From NCBI GenBank assembly GCA_009783525.1, contig WRDG01000143.1:1-6192 (forward strand): 6,192 nucleotides of DNA. Reading direction: 5' to 3'. The notes beneath the pieces are model-generated. The model made no database searches, was not told where the DNA came from, and saw only the letters and a program-made list of their open reading frames with translations. The first letter of the stretch is position 1, and each line of letters starts with the position of its first letter. The position numbers and the translations under genes are program-made. Below are positions 1 to 5,444 of this stretch, piece by piece. The stretch comes from Defluviitaleaceae bacterium. Its GTDB lineage: Bacteria; Bacillota; Clostridia; Lachnospirales; WQUN01.

Positions 1-1056
1 TCTTTGCATTATTCCGTTTGAAATACTAAAAAACGAAGTGAATCCGTGTTCGTACAGCGACTCGTATCCCTCACCCAAATAACCCGCCAAACATATGACC
101 GGCTTGCCGTATTTTTTTGCCAGTTGCGCGACGCCGAAAGGCGTTTTTCCGAATGCGGTTTGATAATCAACTCCGCCTTCGCCCGTTATAACAATGTCGC
201 AACCGGCAATTTTATTTTCAATTCCGGTGTATTCAAAAACCAAATCGATTCCTTTACGCATTTTTGCCCGGCATATACCAAGCAGCGCAGCTCCGACTCC
301 TCCCGCCGCTCCCGCGCCCGGAATGCAGGAAATATCCGTTCCCGTAATTTGATGTATAACTTTTGAATAATGCGTCAAACATGATTCGAGAGTTTCGCGC
401 ATTTTTGCGTCCGAACCTTTTTGCTCAGAAAAAACATAGGTAGCTCCGTTTGTCCCGAGCAGCGGATTTGTCACGTCACATGCGGCTGTTATTTCTATCG
501 GTTCCAAAAATTTGTTTAACGCCGTAAAATTTGCGCCGCATATTTTTCCCGCGTTGATGCCGCCGTGCCCTACCGCGCAGCCGTCGGCGCCGTAAAATTC
601 CGCTCCCATCGCGGCAAGCATTCCCATTCCGCCGTCATTAACCGCCGAACCGCCTATGCCGACGATAATTTTTTTTGCACCCATTTCAATTGCGCGGCAT
701 ATAAGTTCGCCGGTGCCGAATGACGTTGTATAGTGCGGATTGCGTTCAGATTGCGCAAGCAATTGCAAGCCGCTTGCTTCGGCCATTTCCACGACCGCAG
801 TTACATTGTCGTTTAACATGCCGAGTTTTGCTTCAACCAGCCTCATTAACGGGTCGTTAACGGTAAACGTGCGGTATGAACCGCCTGCAGAACCGATAAG
901 GGCGGGCAGCATTCCCTCTCCTCCGTCGGAAAGCGGAATCGAAAAAAATTCGTGAAGTTTCTCGCAGGCTGAGTTTATGCCTTCTTCTATCGCCTCACAC
1001 GCTTCTTTTGCCGTCATGCATTCTTTAAACGAATCCGGTGCAATTAAAAAGCGCAT
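1..1056 (-). CDS. glxK: Type I glycerate kinase, C-terminus cut by window edge
   Basis: The reading frame is open from an ATG at 1056-1054 to the left edge and gives 352 residues. The family is usually about 375-380 long, so some 25-30 C-terminal residues lie outside the window. It begins MRFLIAPDSFKECMTA, the typical N-terminus of the GlxK/GarK family (Pfam Gly_kinase). Visible motifs are SDGGEG (43-48), GIGGSAVNDGG (133-143), CDVTNPL (193-199), GAGAAGG (247-253) and TGEG-x2-D-x-QT-x2-GK (291-304). Class I bacterial enzymes are known to phosphorylate D-glycerate with ATP in the cytoplasm, mostly to 2-phosphoglycerate, which enters lower glycolysis. The start overlaps the end of rbsK by 13 bp. 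A GAGG Shine-Dalgarno (1070-1067) lies 10 nt upstream, inside rbsK, so translation is probably coupled. One oddity is TGEGGVD, where most members have TGEGRID. The family call is secure; the physiological source of glycerate is not visible. Confidence 0.95.
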   Translation of the reverse strand, partial: MRFLIAPDSFKECMTAKEACEAIEEGINSACEKLHEFFSIPLSDGGEGMLPALIGSAGGSYRTFTVNDPLMRLVEAKLGMLNDNVTAVVEMAEASGLQLLAQSERNPHYTTSFGTGELICRAIEMGAKKIIVGIGGSAVNDGGMGMLAAMGAEFYGADGCAVGHGGINAGKICGANFTALNKFLEPIEITAACDVTNPLLGTNGATYVFSEQKGSDAKMRETLESCLTHYSKVIHQITGTDISCIPGAGAAGGVGAALLGICRAKMRKGIDLVFEYTGIENKIAGCDIVITGEGGVDYQTAFGKTPFGVAQLAKKYGKPVICLAGYLGEGYESLYEHGFTSFFSISNGIMQR

Positions 1057-1964
1057 ATTTTTTCGACCTCGCCGCGGGTTGGAAGAGACGGCTGAGCTCC
1101 CATTTTCGTCACGGCAAGCGCTGCGGCGCATGAAGCGAATTTTATCGCTTGCGCCATTTTTTTCTTTTCAGACAGCATAACGGCGACTGCTCCCATAAAA
1201 CAGTCGCCCGCCGCCGTTGTATCGATAATGCTGTTTATTTCAAATGCGTCTTGATAAAAAATTTCGCCGCTTAAAAAATCGTTGTACACCGAACCTTTTT
1301 CTCCGAGTGTCACTATTGCTGTTTCTACACCCAATCCTTTAAAAAAAGCTACTGCTTTAGCGGCTTCTTCCTTAGTTGATGTTTTAATGCCGGTATAAAA
1401 CTCGCTTTCGGTTTCGTTTGGTTTGACGACATCAACCATTTCAAATATTTTTTTATTTATTTCAGAAGCAGGCGCGGGATCAAGCATCACAGCCAGTCCG
1501 TGTTTTTTTGCCAATTTAATTGAGTATTCGACAGTCTCCTGCGGAATTTCCATTTGCACAACAAGCGCTTCAGCTTTCAAAAAAGCTTCTTCCGATTGGC
1601 CGATGTGCTCCGGCATGAGCGCCGAATTTGCTCCCGCGTCCATTACAATGCTGTTGTCGCCGCCGCAAACCGTTATAACCGCCGTACCCGTTGGCATGCC
1701 GTTTATTATTTTTGTAAATGACGTGTCGATGCCTTCATTTGAAAAGTTATTTATCATTTTGCTTCCCGCTGCGTCGCCGCCCACCGCGCCGATCAAAATA
1801 ACATCGCCGCCGAGTCTTGCTGCCGCAACCGCTTGATTTGCCGCTTTGCCTCCGTTTGCCGTGCAAAAGCCGTTCCCCATAACCGTTTCGCCAATACGCG
1901 GCAAACGGGGCGCCGTTATGATCAGGTCTTGGTTGATGCCGCCGAGAACAATTATTTTACCCAT
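1044..1964 (-). CDS. rbsK: Ribokinase (PfkB-family carbohydrate kinase)
   Basis: This 306-residue protein has the normal length for ribokinase, which phosphorylates D-ribose at O5 with ATP in the cytoplasm. It starts MGKIIVLGGINQDLII, where N11 and D13 correspond to the sugar-contacting N-x-D of ribokinases. The first PfkB signature is NGGKAANQAVAAARLGG (37-53). LDPAPA (161-166) and KPNETE (181-186) are ribokinase hallmarks. The second PfkB signature is DTTAAGDCFMG (248-258), with D254 as the expected catalytic base; AAGD also occurs in E. coli RbsK. GGKAAN replaces the commoner GGKGAN. The ATG at 1964 is preceded by a GGACGG sequence (1977-1972) at suitable spacing. It is the first gene of a unit with glycerate kinase, whose start lies inside its 3' end. 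No ribose transporter or RbsR is in the window, so another pentose or deoxyribose as substrate cannot be excluded. Confidence 0.92.
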   Translation of the reverse strand: MGKIIVLGGINQDLIITAPRLPRIGETVMGNGFCTANGGKAANQAVAAARLGGDVILIGAVGGDAAGSKMINNFSNEGIDTSFTKIINGMPTGTAVITVCGGDNSIVMDAGANSALMPEHIGQSEEAFLKAEALVVQMEIPQETVEYSIKLAKKHGLAVMLDPAPASEINKKIFEMVDVVKPNETESEFYTGIKTSTKEEAAKAVAFFKGLGVETAIVTLGEKGSVYNDFLSGEIFYQDAFEINSIIDTTAAGDCFMGAVAVMLSEKKKMAQAIKFASCAAALAVTKMGAQPSLPTRGEVEKICAF

Positions 1965-1990
1965 ATATTAACCGTCCGTAAAAAAATTTT

Positions 1991-2037
1991 TTTATAATTA
2001 ATTCTTTATATAAAAAAAAGTCCTGTCCTGCTTCCAA
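1991..2037 (-). promoter_or_regulatory. Possible promoter region for rbsK-glycerate kinase
   Basis: Read on the minus strand, TTGGAA (2037-2032) is followed after 19 bp by TATATA (2012-2007). A second -10-like TATAAA lies at 1996-1991, but no good -35 precedes it. The region is very AT-rich, so -10 look-alikes are expected by chance. This is the only space available for a promoter ahead of the rbsK unit. The -35-like box sits two bases from the -35 of the divergent tRNA promoter. Confidence 0.3.
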
Positions 2038-2039
2038 TC

Positions 2040-2068
2040 TTGACACTCAAATTACCTTATGCTACCAT
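2040..2068 (+). promoter_or_regulatory. Sigma70-type promoter of the tRNA-Thr gene
   Basis: A perfect -35 box TTGACA (2040-2045) is followed by a 17-bp spacer and a -10 box TACCAT (2063-2068; four of six matches). TG at 2060-2061 sits at the extended -10 position and compensates for the weak -10. Transcription would start near 2075, leaving a leader of about 18 nt before the mature tRNA 5' end at 2093. Confidence 0.7.
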
Positions 2069-2092
2069 CCATCAGATTTTTAATAATTTTAC

Positions 2093-2165
2093 GCTCTCGT
2101 AACTCAGCAGGTAGAGTACCTCCTTGGTAAGGAGGAAGTCGGCAGTTCGAATCTGCTCGAGAGCT
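2093..2165 (+). tRNA. tRNA-Thr, anticodon GGU
   Basis: A full cloverleaf can be drawn. The acceptor stem is GCTCTCG (2093-2099) paired with CGAGAGC (2158-2164). The D-stem is ACTC/GAGT with GG in the loop. The anticodon stem is CCTCC/GGAGG around the loop TTGGTAA, giving anticodon GGT at 2126-2128, which reads ACC and ACU threonine codons. The T-stem GGCAG/CTGCT has one G-T pair and the T-loop is TTCGAAT. The variable loop is five bases. Position 73 is T (2165). The 3' CCA is not encoded, so it must be added by the CCA-adding enzyme. It lies between the divergent rbsK unit and ylxP-rqcH, with its own strong promoter. Confidence 0.97.
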
Positions 2166-2186
2166 TTTTTTATTGCTTTTTTTTTT
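2166..2186 (+). terminator. T-tracts ending the tRNA transcript
   Basis: The acceptor stem is followed at once by seven Ts (2165-2171) and, after ATTGC, by ten more (2177-2186). No separate hairpin is present. The tRNA fold itself could serve as the stem, giving intrinsic termination or a 3' trailer that is trimmed. Leaky read-through into ylxP-rqcH is possible. Confidence 0.45.
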
Positions 2187-2192
2187 CGGTGC

Positions 2193-2221
2193 TTTACAAA
2201 TTTTTCAAAGTATAGCTTAAT
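2193..2221 (+). promoter_or_regulatory. Candidate promoter for ylxP-rqcH
   Basis: TTTACA (2193-2198; five of six matches to the -35 consensus) is followed after 17 bp by CTTAAT (2216-2221; four of six matches to the -10). It lies just past the T-tracts that follow the tRNA and gives a leader of about 45-50 nt before the ylxP start. The region is AT-rich, so the match is only suggestive. Confidence 0.4.
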
Positions 2222-2274
2222 CACGAGATTCAATCAACAAATGTATCTATCGCAATCATCAAGGACGTGAACGA

Positions 2275-2547
2275 ATGTATGTTATATCGGCAAAGCTTAC
2301 GTTTATCATTGAGCATGCTTCGTCGTTAAAAGATAAAAGGCAGGTATGCCGAAGCCTGATCGAAAAAACCCGCAATCGTTTTAATGTTTCGATTTCGGAA
2401 GTAGCAACGCAGGATATACACCAAACCCTGACAATCGGATTGGCCGTCGTTTCGGGCGATGCCGACCATGCCAACAATATGGCCGACGAAATTATTCGCT
2501 ACATAGAAAATAATGCAGACGCGGATTTAATAAGCATAGAAATTTAA
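2275..2547 (+). CDS. ylxP: YlxP/DUF503 family protein, ribosome-associated small protein
   Basis: This is a complete 90-residue protein, normal for DUF503 (about 90-97). The family signatures are SLKDKR (17-22), RNRFNVSISE (33-42), QDIHQ (46-50) and TIGLAVVSGD (53-62), ending in a helix-strand with acidic residues. It has no signal peptide or membrane segment and is expected in the cytoplasm. In Bacillus the homologue YlxP is encoded between infB and rbfA, and the family is linked to ribosome assembly; its exact biochemical role is poorly defined. The ATG at 2275 has AAGGA (2261-2265) upstream at good spacing. The gene ends 22 bp before the rqcH start, so the two are very likely co-transcribed. 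This supports a role near the ribosome. The family call is firm; function rests on literature and context. Confidence 0.9.
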   Translation: MYVISAKLTFIIEHASSLKDKRQVCRSLIEKTRNRFNVSISEVATQDIHQTLTIGLAVVSGDADHANNMADEIIRYIENNADADLISIEI

Positions 2548-2556
2548 TTTATAAAC

Positions 2557-2560
2557 GGAG
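2557..2560 (+). promoter_or_regulatory. Shine-Dalgarno that decides the rqcH start
   Basis: GGAG at 2557-2560 lies 9 nt before the ATG at 2570. An in-frame TTG at 2561 directly abuts the GGAG and so cannot be served by it. This favours the ATG, which also gives the family's usual N-terminus MPLDG. Confidence 0.75.
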
Positions 2561-2569
2561 TTGAATATT

Positions 2570-4318
2570 ATGCCGCTTGACGGCGTTGCTGTCGCGGGCA
2601 TCGTCAGTGAATGTCATAAGCTGATCGACGGACGCATAGATAAAATCATCCAGCCCGAAGATGACGAAATAATTATTACCGTCAGGGCGGGAGGCGAAAA
2701 CCGTAAATTATTGTTAACGTCAAATCCTTCGCACCCGCGCGTTCATTTTACGTCTTGCGTCAAGCATAATCCCGAACAGGCGCCGATGTTCTGCATGGTG
2801 CTCCGTAAACATTTAAGCGGCGGAAAAATAATTGACGTAACCCAACCCGGCTTCGACAGGATAATCGAAATAATAATTAGTTCGCCGAACGAAATGGGCG
2901 ACCGCTCAATAAAAAAATTAATTATTGAAATAATGGGCAAGCACAGCAACATTATATTGATCAACGGCGACGATGTTGTCGTCGATTCTATTAAACGTGT
3001 TTCGCACAACGTTAGTTCCGTGCGCGAGGTGCTGCCCGGAAAAAATTATGTCAGGCCCTTGCAAACGGGAAAAATCTCGCCCGTGCCGCTCGATAGAGAA
3101 TGTTTTTTTAATATTTTAAAAGAAAAAGCCGGGCTCCTCGTTCAAAAAACCATATACCAATCATATTACGGCATAAGCCCCGTTATGGCGTCCGAAATTT
3201 GCATACGCGCCGGCGCGGCTCCGGAAGACAATACCGGAAGCATATCGGGGCTTCACGAAAAAATTTTCGAAAATTTTTTTTCGCTTATTAGCAATTCCGC
3301 AGAACATAATAATTTCACCAGCCGTATTTATTATACCGAAGACCGCGGGAAAAAAATTCCGTACGATTTTTCCGCCGAAGCGCTTTCGGTTTATTCGCAC
3401 ATGGAGCACGAAAGCTTCGATACCGTTTCAGAAATGCTCGAAAAATTTTATTCCGTCAAAGATACGGCGTACCGAGCAGGACAAAAAACCTCCGAAATGA
3501 AAAAAACCGTTAGCATGCTTATAGACCGCTGCATAAAAAAACGCGGCTTATACGAACAGACGCTGACGGAAATAGAAAACCGAGATTTGTACCGCATATA
3601 CGGCGAATACATTACGGCGTACATATACGAGATAAAAAAAGGCTCCGACTTTTTTAACGCAAAAAATTTTACCGACGGCTCAGATTTTACCGTGCCCCTC
3701 GACTCCGGACTAACACCCGTTGAAAATGCGCAGGCTTATTTTAAAAAGTACAGCAAGGAAAAGAGAACGTTTGCCGCTCTCCAAAATCAAATTTCGCAAA
3801 ACGAAGCCGACTATGAATATCTCGAAAGCGTAAGCGCATCGTTGTTGACCGTTACGGAAGAAAATGAAGTGAGCGAAATCCGCACCGAACTTTACGGACA
3901 GGGATACATAAAAAAACCGAATTCGAAAAAAAACAGAACCGAAAAAATATCGAAGCCGCTGCATTTCGTTTCAACAAACGGCTTCGATATTTATGTCGGT
4001 AAAAATAATTCGCAAAACGACATTTTAACGATGCGGACGGCTAACGGCAGCGATATGTGGTTTCACGCAAAAAATATTCCGGGCTCGCATGTCATCGTCA
4101 AAACAAACGGCGCCGATCTTCCGGCGGCAACCGTATATGAAGCGGCAAACCTCGCCGCTTATTACAGCAAGGCTTCGGGCGGCAGCCGGGTCCCGGTCGA
4201 CTATACATTGAAAAAGCATGTAAAAAAACCGAACGGCGCCAAGCCCGGCTACGTAATTTACGAAAAAAATCAAACCGTTTACGTCACCCCCGAACAAACC
4301 CGGCCATCACCAAATTAG
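2570..4318 (+). CDS. rqcH: RqcH (Rqc2/NFACT family), ribosome-associated quality-control factor
   Basis: This 582-residue protein has full length for bacterial NFACT proteins, formerly called fibronectin-binding protein A. In Bacillus, RqcH binds 50S subunits carrying stalled peptidyl-tRNA and recruits tRNA-Ala to add C-terminal alanine tails that mark the chain for ClpXP. The NFACT-N domain spans about 1-170 and contains the catalytically important Asp-Arg pair (D96, R97 in GFDRII, matching D97/R98 of B. subtilis RqcH) and EIMGKHSN (120-127). A helix-hairpin-helix region (about 175-245) and a charged helical coiled-coil middle (about 280-440) follow. The NFACT-R (DUF814) domain spans about 462-575, with IYVGKNNSQND (474-484), MWFHAKNIPGSHVI (496-509), AANLAAYYSKA (525-535) and VKKPNGAKPG (551-560). 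The start is the ATG after GGAG; a TTG nine bases upstream is unlikely. It follows ylxP by 22 bp, and its 3' end overlaps convergent hemW by 35 bp. Confidence 0.95.
   Translation: MPLDGVAVAGIVSECHKLIDGRIDKIIQPEDDEIIITVRAGGENRKLLLTSNPSHPRVHFTSCVKHNPEQAPMFCMVLRKHLSGGKIIDVTQPGFDRIIEIIISSPNEMGDRSIKKLIIEIMGKHSNIILINGDDVVVDSIKRVSHNVSSVREVLPGKNYVRPLQTGKISPVPLDRECFFNILKEKAGLLVQKTIYQSYYGISPVMASEICIRAGAAPEDNTGSISGLHEKIFENFFSLISNSAEHNNFTSRIYYTEDRGKKIPYDFSAEALSVYSHMEHESFDTVSEMLEKFYSVKDTAYRAGQKTSEMKKTVSMLIDRCIKKRGLYEQTLTEIENRDLYRIYGEYITAYIYEIKKGSDFFNAKNFTDGSDFTVPLDSGLTPVENAQAYFKKYSKEKRTFAALQNQISQNEADYEYLESVSASLLTVTEENEVSEIRTELYGQGYIKKPNSKKNRTEKISKPLHFVSTNGFDIYVGKNNSQNDILTMRTANGSDMWFHAKNIPGSHVIVKTNGADLPAATVYEAANLAAYYSKASGGSRVPVDYTLKKHVKKPNGAKPGYVIYEKNQTVYVTPEQTRPSPN
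3942..3992 (-). terminator. Inverted repeat with T-tract, candidate hemW terminator inside rqcH
   Basis: A perfect 14-bp inverted repeat has arms at 3945-3958 and 3979-3992, with core CGAAGCCG/CGGCTTCG and a 20-nt loop. Read on the minus strand, the second arm runs into six Ts (3947-3942, three of them in the stem). On the plus strand only TTT and then ATG follows, so the signal is directional. It lies about 290 nt past the hemW stop and within the codons joining the RqcH coiled coil to NFACT-R. The long loop makes it less canonical than the two plus-strand hairpins. Confidence 0.55.
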
Positions 4319-5444
4319 CCAGATCCATTCCTTTTCGCGTCAAACGAAGCGAGTCGTTTTGCTCGGCCAATAAATTATCGCCGAGCATTTTTTTTATCCA
4401 ATCTCCGTACTCGTCATGATACGATCCGCCGAACCGATACATAAATTCGGCGTCGCTAACGCCGTCGTTCATCCTTAGCGACAAAAACATCGTCTCGGAC
4501 ATAGCATCCGCTTTTGTCAGCTCCGTGAAATTTTCACGGATTTTTTTTTGCGACCCGTTTGCGTCAATATATTTTTTTATGTCCGTTGTGTTGTTCCATC
4601 TCATGCCGTATTCCGAACCGTTTGCCAAAAACGAATGTGCTCCGAGCCCGAAACCTATGTAGGGTTTTCTTTTCCAATATCCCGTGTTGTGCCGGCAATT
4701 AAAGCCGGATTTTGCAAAATTTGAAATTTCGTATTGATAAAGACTGTTTGCTTCTAAAAATTCTTTGGCTCGGCGGTACATTGCGCGGTCGGTTGTTTCA
4801 TCCGGCTGTTTTTTTTCGCCGCTTTCGATTTGCGCCGCGAGCCGGGTGCCGGACTCGAGAGTGAGGCCGTAAGCGGAAATATGCTCCGGCTCTAATATCA
4901 ATACATTCTTGAGAGTTTCATCCCAATCGCGCATCGATTGGCACGGCAGCGAATACATCAAATCGACGTTGATATTTTTAATGCCGGCGGCTCGGGCATC
5001 CAAAAATGTATTTACAAACTGTTCCCGCGAATGTATGCGGCCGATTTCCGCCAATAAATTATTTTGCCACGCTTGCAGCCCGATGCTCACCCGGTTTACA
5101 CCGGAACGCGCAAGCTCAAAAAAAATATTTTCGTTTTGCGCGGCTGGGTTCGCCTCGATATTTATTTCAGCGCCGACGCTCACGTAATATTTTTTTATTT
5201 CCCGCAAAATTTCTGCCAAAAAGGAAGAAGGCATCGCCGTAGGCGTGCCTCCCCCTATAAAAATGCTTTCGATTATTTTGTCGGCTAAAAAATATTTTGC
5301 CTGTTTGATTTCTTCGGCGAGCGCGTTTTTATATAAGAGCATAAACTCCGCGCTGTCTGCCTCGAACGATAAAAAATCGCAGTAACCGCATTTTTTTTTG
5401 CAAAACGGTATGTGTACATAAACCATCAAACCGCCGTCATTCAT
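4284..5444 (-). CDS. hemW: HemW, radical-SAM heme chaperone (HemN-like)
   Basis: This 386-residue protein has the normal HemW length. The radical-SAM cluster motif is CKKKCGYCDF (C15, C19, C22). The fourth cysteine that marks true HemN coproporphyrinogen dehydrogenase is replaced by F24. GGGTPT (64-69), the SIGLQ strand (120-124) and the HemW-specific HNxxYW motif (HNTGYW, 252-257) are present. The last is implicated in heme binding and argues for a heme chaperone rather than a porphyrinogen oxidase. HemW is known to hold a 4Fe-4S cluster and S-adenosylmethionine and to deliver heme to respiratory enzymes. The chosen ATG (5444) overlaps the lepA stop by 8 bp. An alternative ATG (5426, residue 7) directly before VYVHIPFC has GGCGG upstream and is also plausible. 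lepA-hemW adjacency is common in Bacillota, where hrcA often follows; here hemW instead converges on rqcH. Confidence 0.94.
   Translation of the reverse strand: MNDGGLMVYVHIPFCKKKCGYCDFLSFEADSAEFMLLYKNALAEEIKQAKYFLADKIIESIFIGGGTPTAMPSSFLAEILREIKKYYVSVGAEINIEANPAAQNENIFFELARSGVNRVSIGLQAWQNNLLAEIGRIHSREQFVNTFLDARAAGIKNINVDLMYSLPCQSMRDWDETLKNVLILEPEHISAYGLTLESGTRLAAQIESGEKKQPDETTDRAMYRRAKEFLEANSLYQYEISNFAKSGFNCRHNTGYWKRKPYIGFGLGAHSFLANGSEYGMRWNNTTDIKKYIDANGSQKKIRENFTELTKADAMSETMFLSLRMNDGVSDAEFMYRFGGSYHDEYGDWIKKMLGDNLLAEQNDSLRLTRKGMDLANLVMAGFVRG
4360..4395 (+). terminator. Intrinsic terminator for ylxP-rqcH, embedded in hemW
   Basis: The stem GCTCGGC (4361-4367) pairs perfectly with GCCGAGC (4380-4386), and a further T-A pair at 4360/4387 makes 8 bp. 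The loop is 12 nt. Eight Ts follow (4388-4395). It starts 41 nt after the rqcH stop, where a terminator is expected. On the minus strand the hairpin is followed by AAAAC, so it would not stop hemW transcription. It lies opposite hemW codons for roughly residues 350-361. Confidence 0.75.
4522..4549 (+). terminator. Second plus-strand terminator hairpin inside hemW
   Basis: The perfect stem TCCGTGAA (4522-4529) / TTCACGGA (4533-4540) has a 3-nt loop ATT and is followed at once by nine Ts (4541-4549). It is a compact canonical intrinsic terminator for plus-strand transcription, about 200 nt beyond the rqcH stop. It could act as a backup to the hairpin at 4360-4395 and limit antisense RNA into hemW. 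The T-tract is complementary to Lys codons of HemW, so coding constraint is an alternative source of the run. Confidence 0.6.

Noticed and set aside
131..148. ACGCC-GAAA-GGCGT hairpin followed by five Ts on the plus strand inside glycerate kinase
   Set aside because: The stem is only 5 bp, the T-run is short, and no plus-strand gene lies upstream to be terminated. It overlaps codons of the conserved GKTPFG region, so coding constraint explains it.
46..366. Plus-strand open frame of about 106 codons opposite glycerate kinase
   Set aside because: The protein matches no family I recognise and is antisense to a clearly conserved enzyme, so it is a shadow frame.
1423..1836. Plus-strand open frame of about 137 codons opposite rbsK
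   Set aside because: It is antisense to conserved ribokinase motifs. Its Ser/Ala/Ile/Pro-rich composition is typical of a reversed frame.
2165..2186. Long T-tracts as a possible attachment site or integration scar at the tRNA 3' end
   Set aside because: No duplicated tRNA 3' fragment, integrase or foreign-looking DNA is present in the window.
2561..2569. TTG start for RqcH three codons upstream of the ATG
   Set aside because: The GGAG Shine-Dalgarno directly abuts the TTG with no spacing. The family N-terminus begins MPLDG/MSFDG at the ATG.
4140..4160. 7-bp inverted repeat AAGCGGC/GCCGCTT in rqcH
   Set aside because: No T-tract follows on either strand. It encodes the conserved EAANLAAY motif, which naturally gives repeated GCG/GCC alanine codons.
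4222..4249. Possible minus-strand terminator (GC-rich fold followed by seven Ts) in rqcH
   Set aside because: Only a broken stem with a bulge can be drawn (CCG/CGG around GGC/GCC), over codons of the conserved KKPNGAKPG motif. The repeat at 3942-3992 is a better candidate.
4284..5444. Annotation of the radical-SAM gene as coproporphyrinogen III dehydrogenase (HemN)
   Set aside because: The fourth cysteine of the HemN CxxxCxxCxC motif is Phe, and the HemW-type HNxxYW motif is present.
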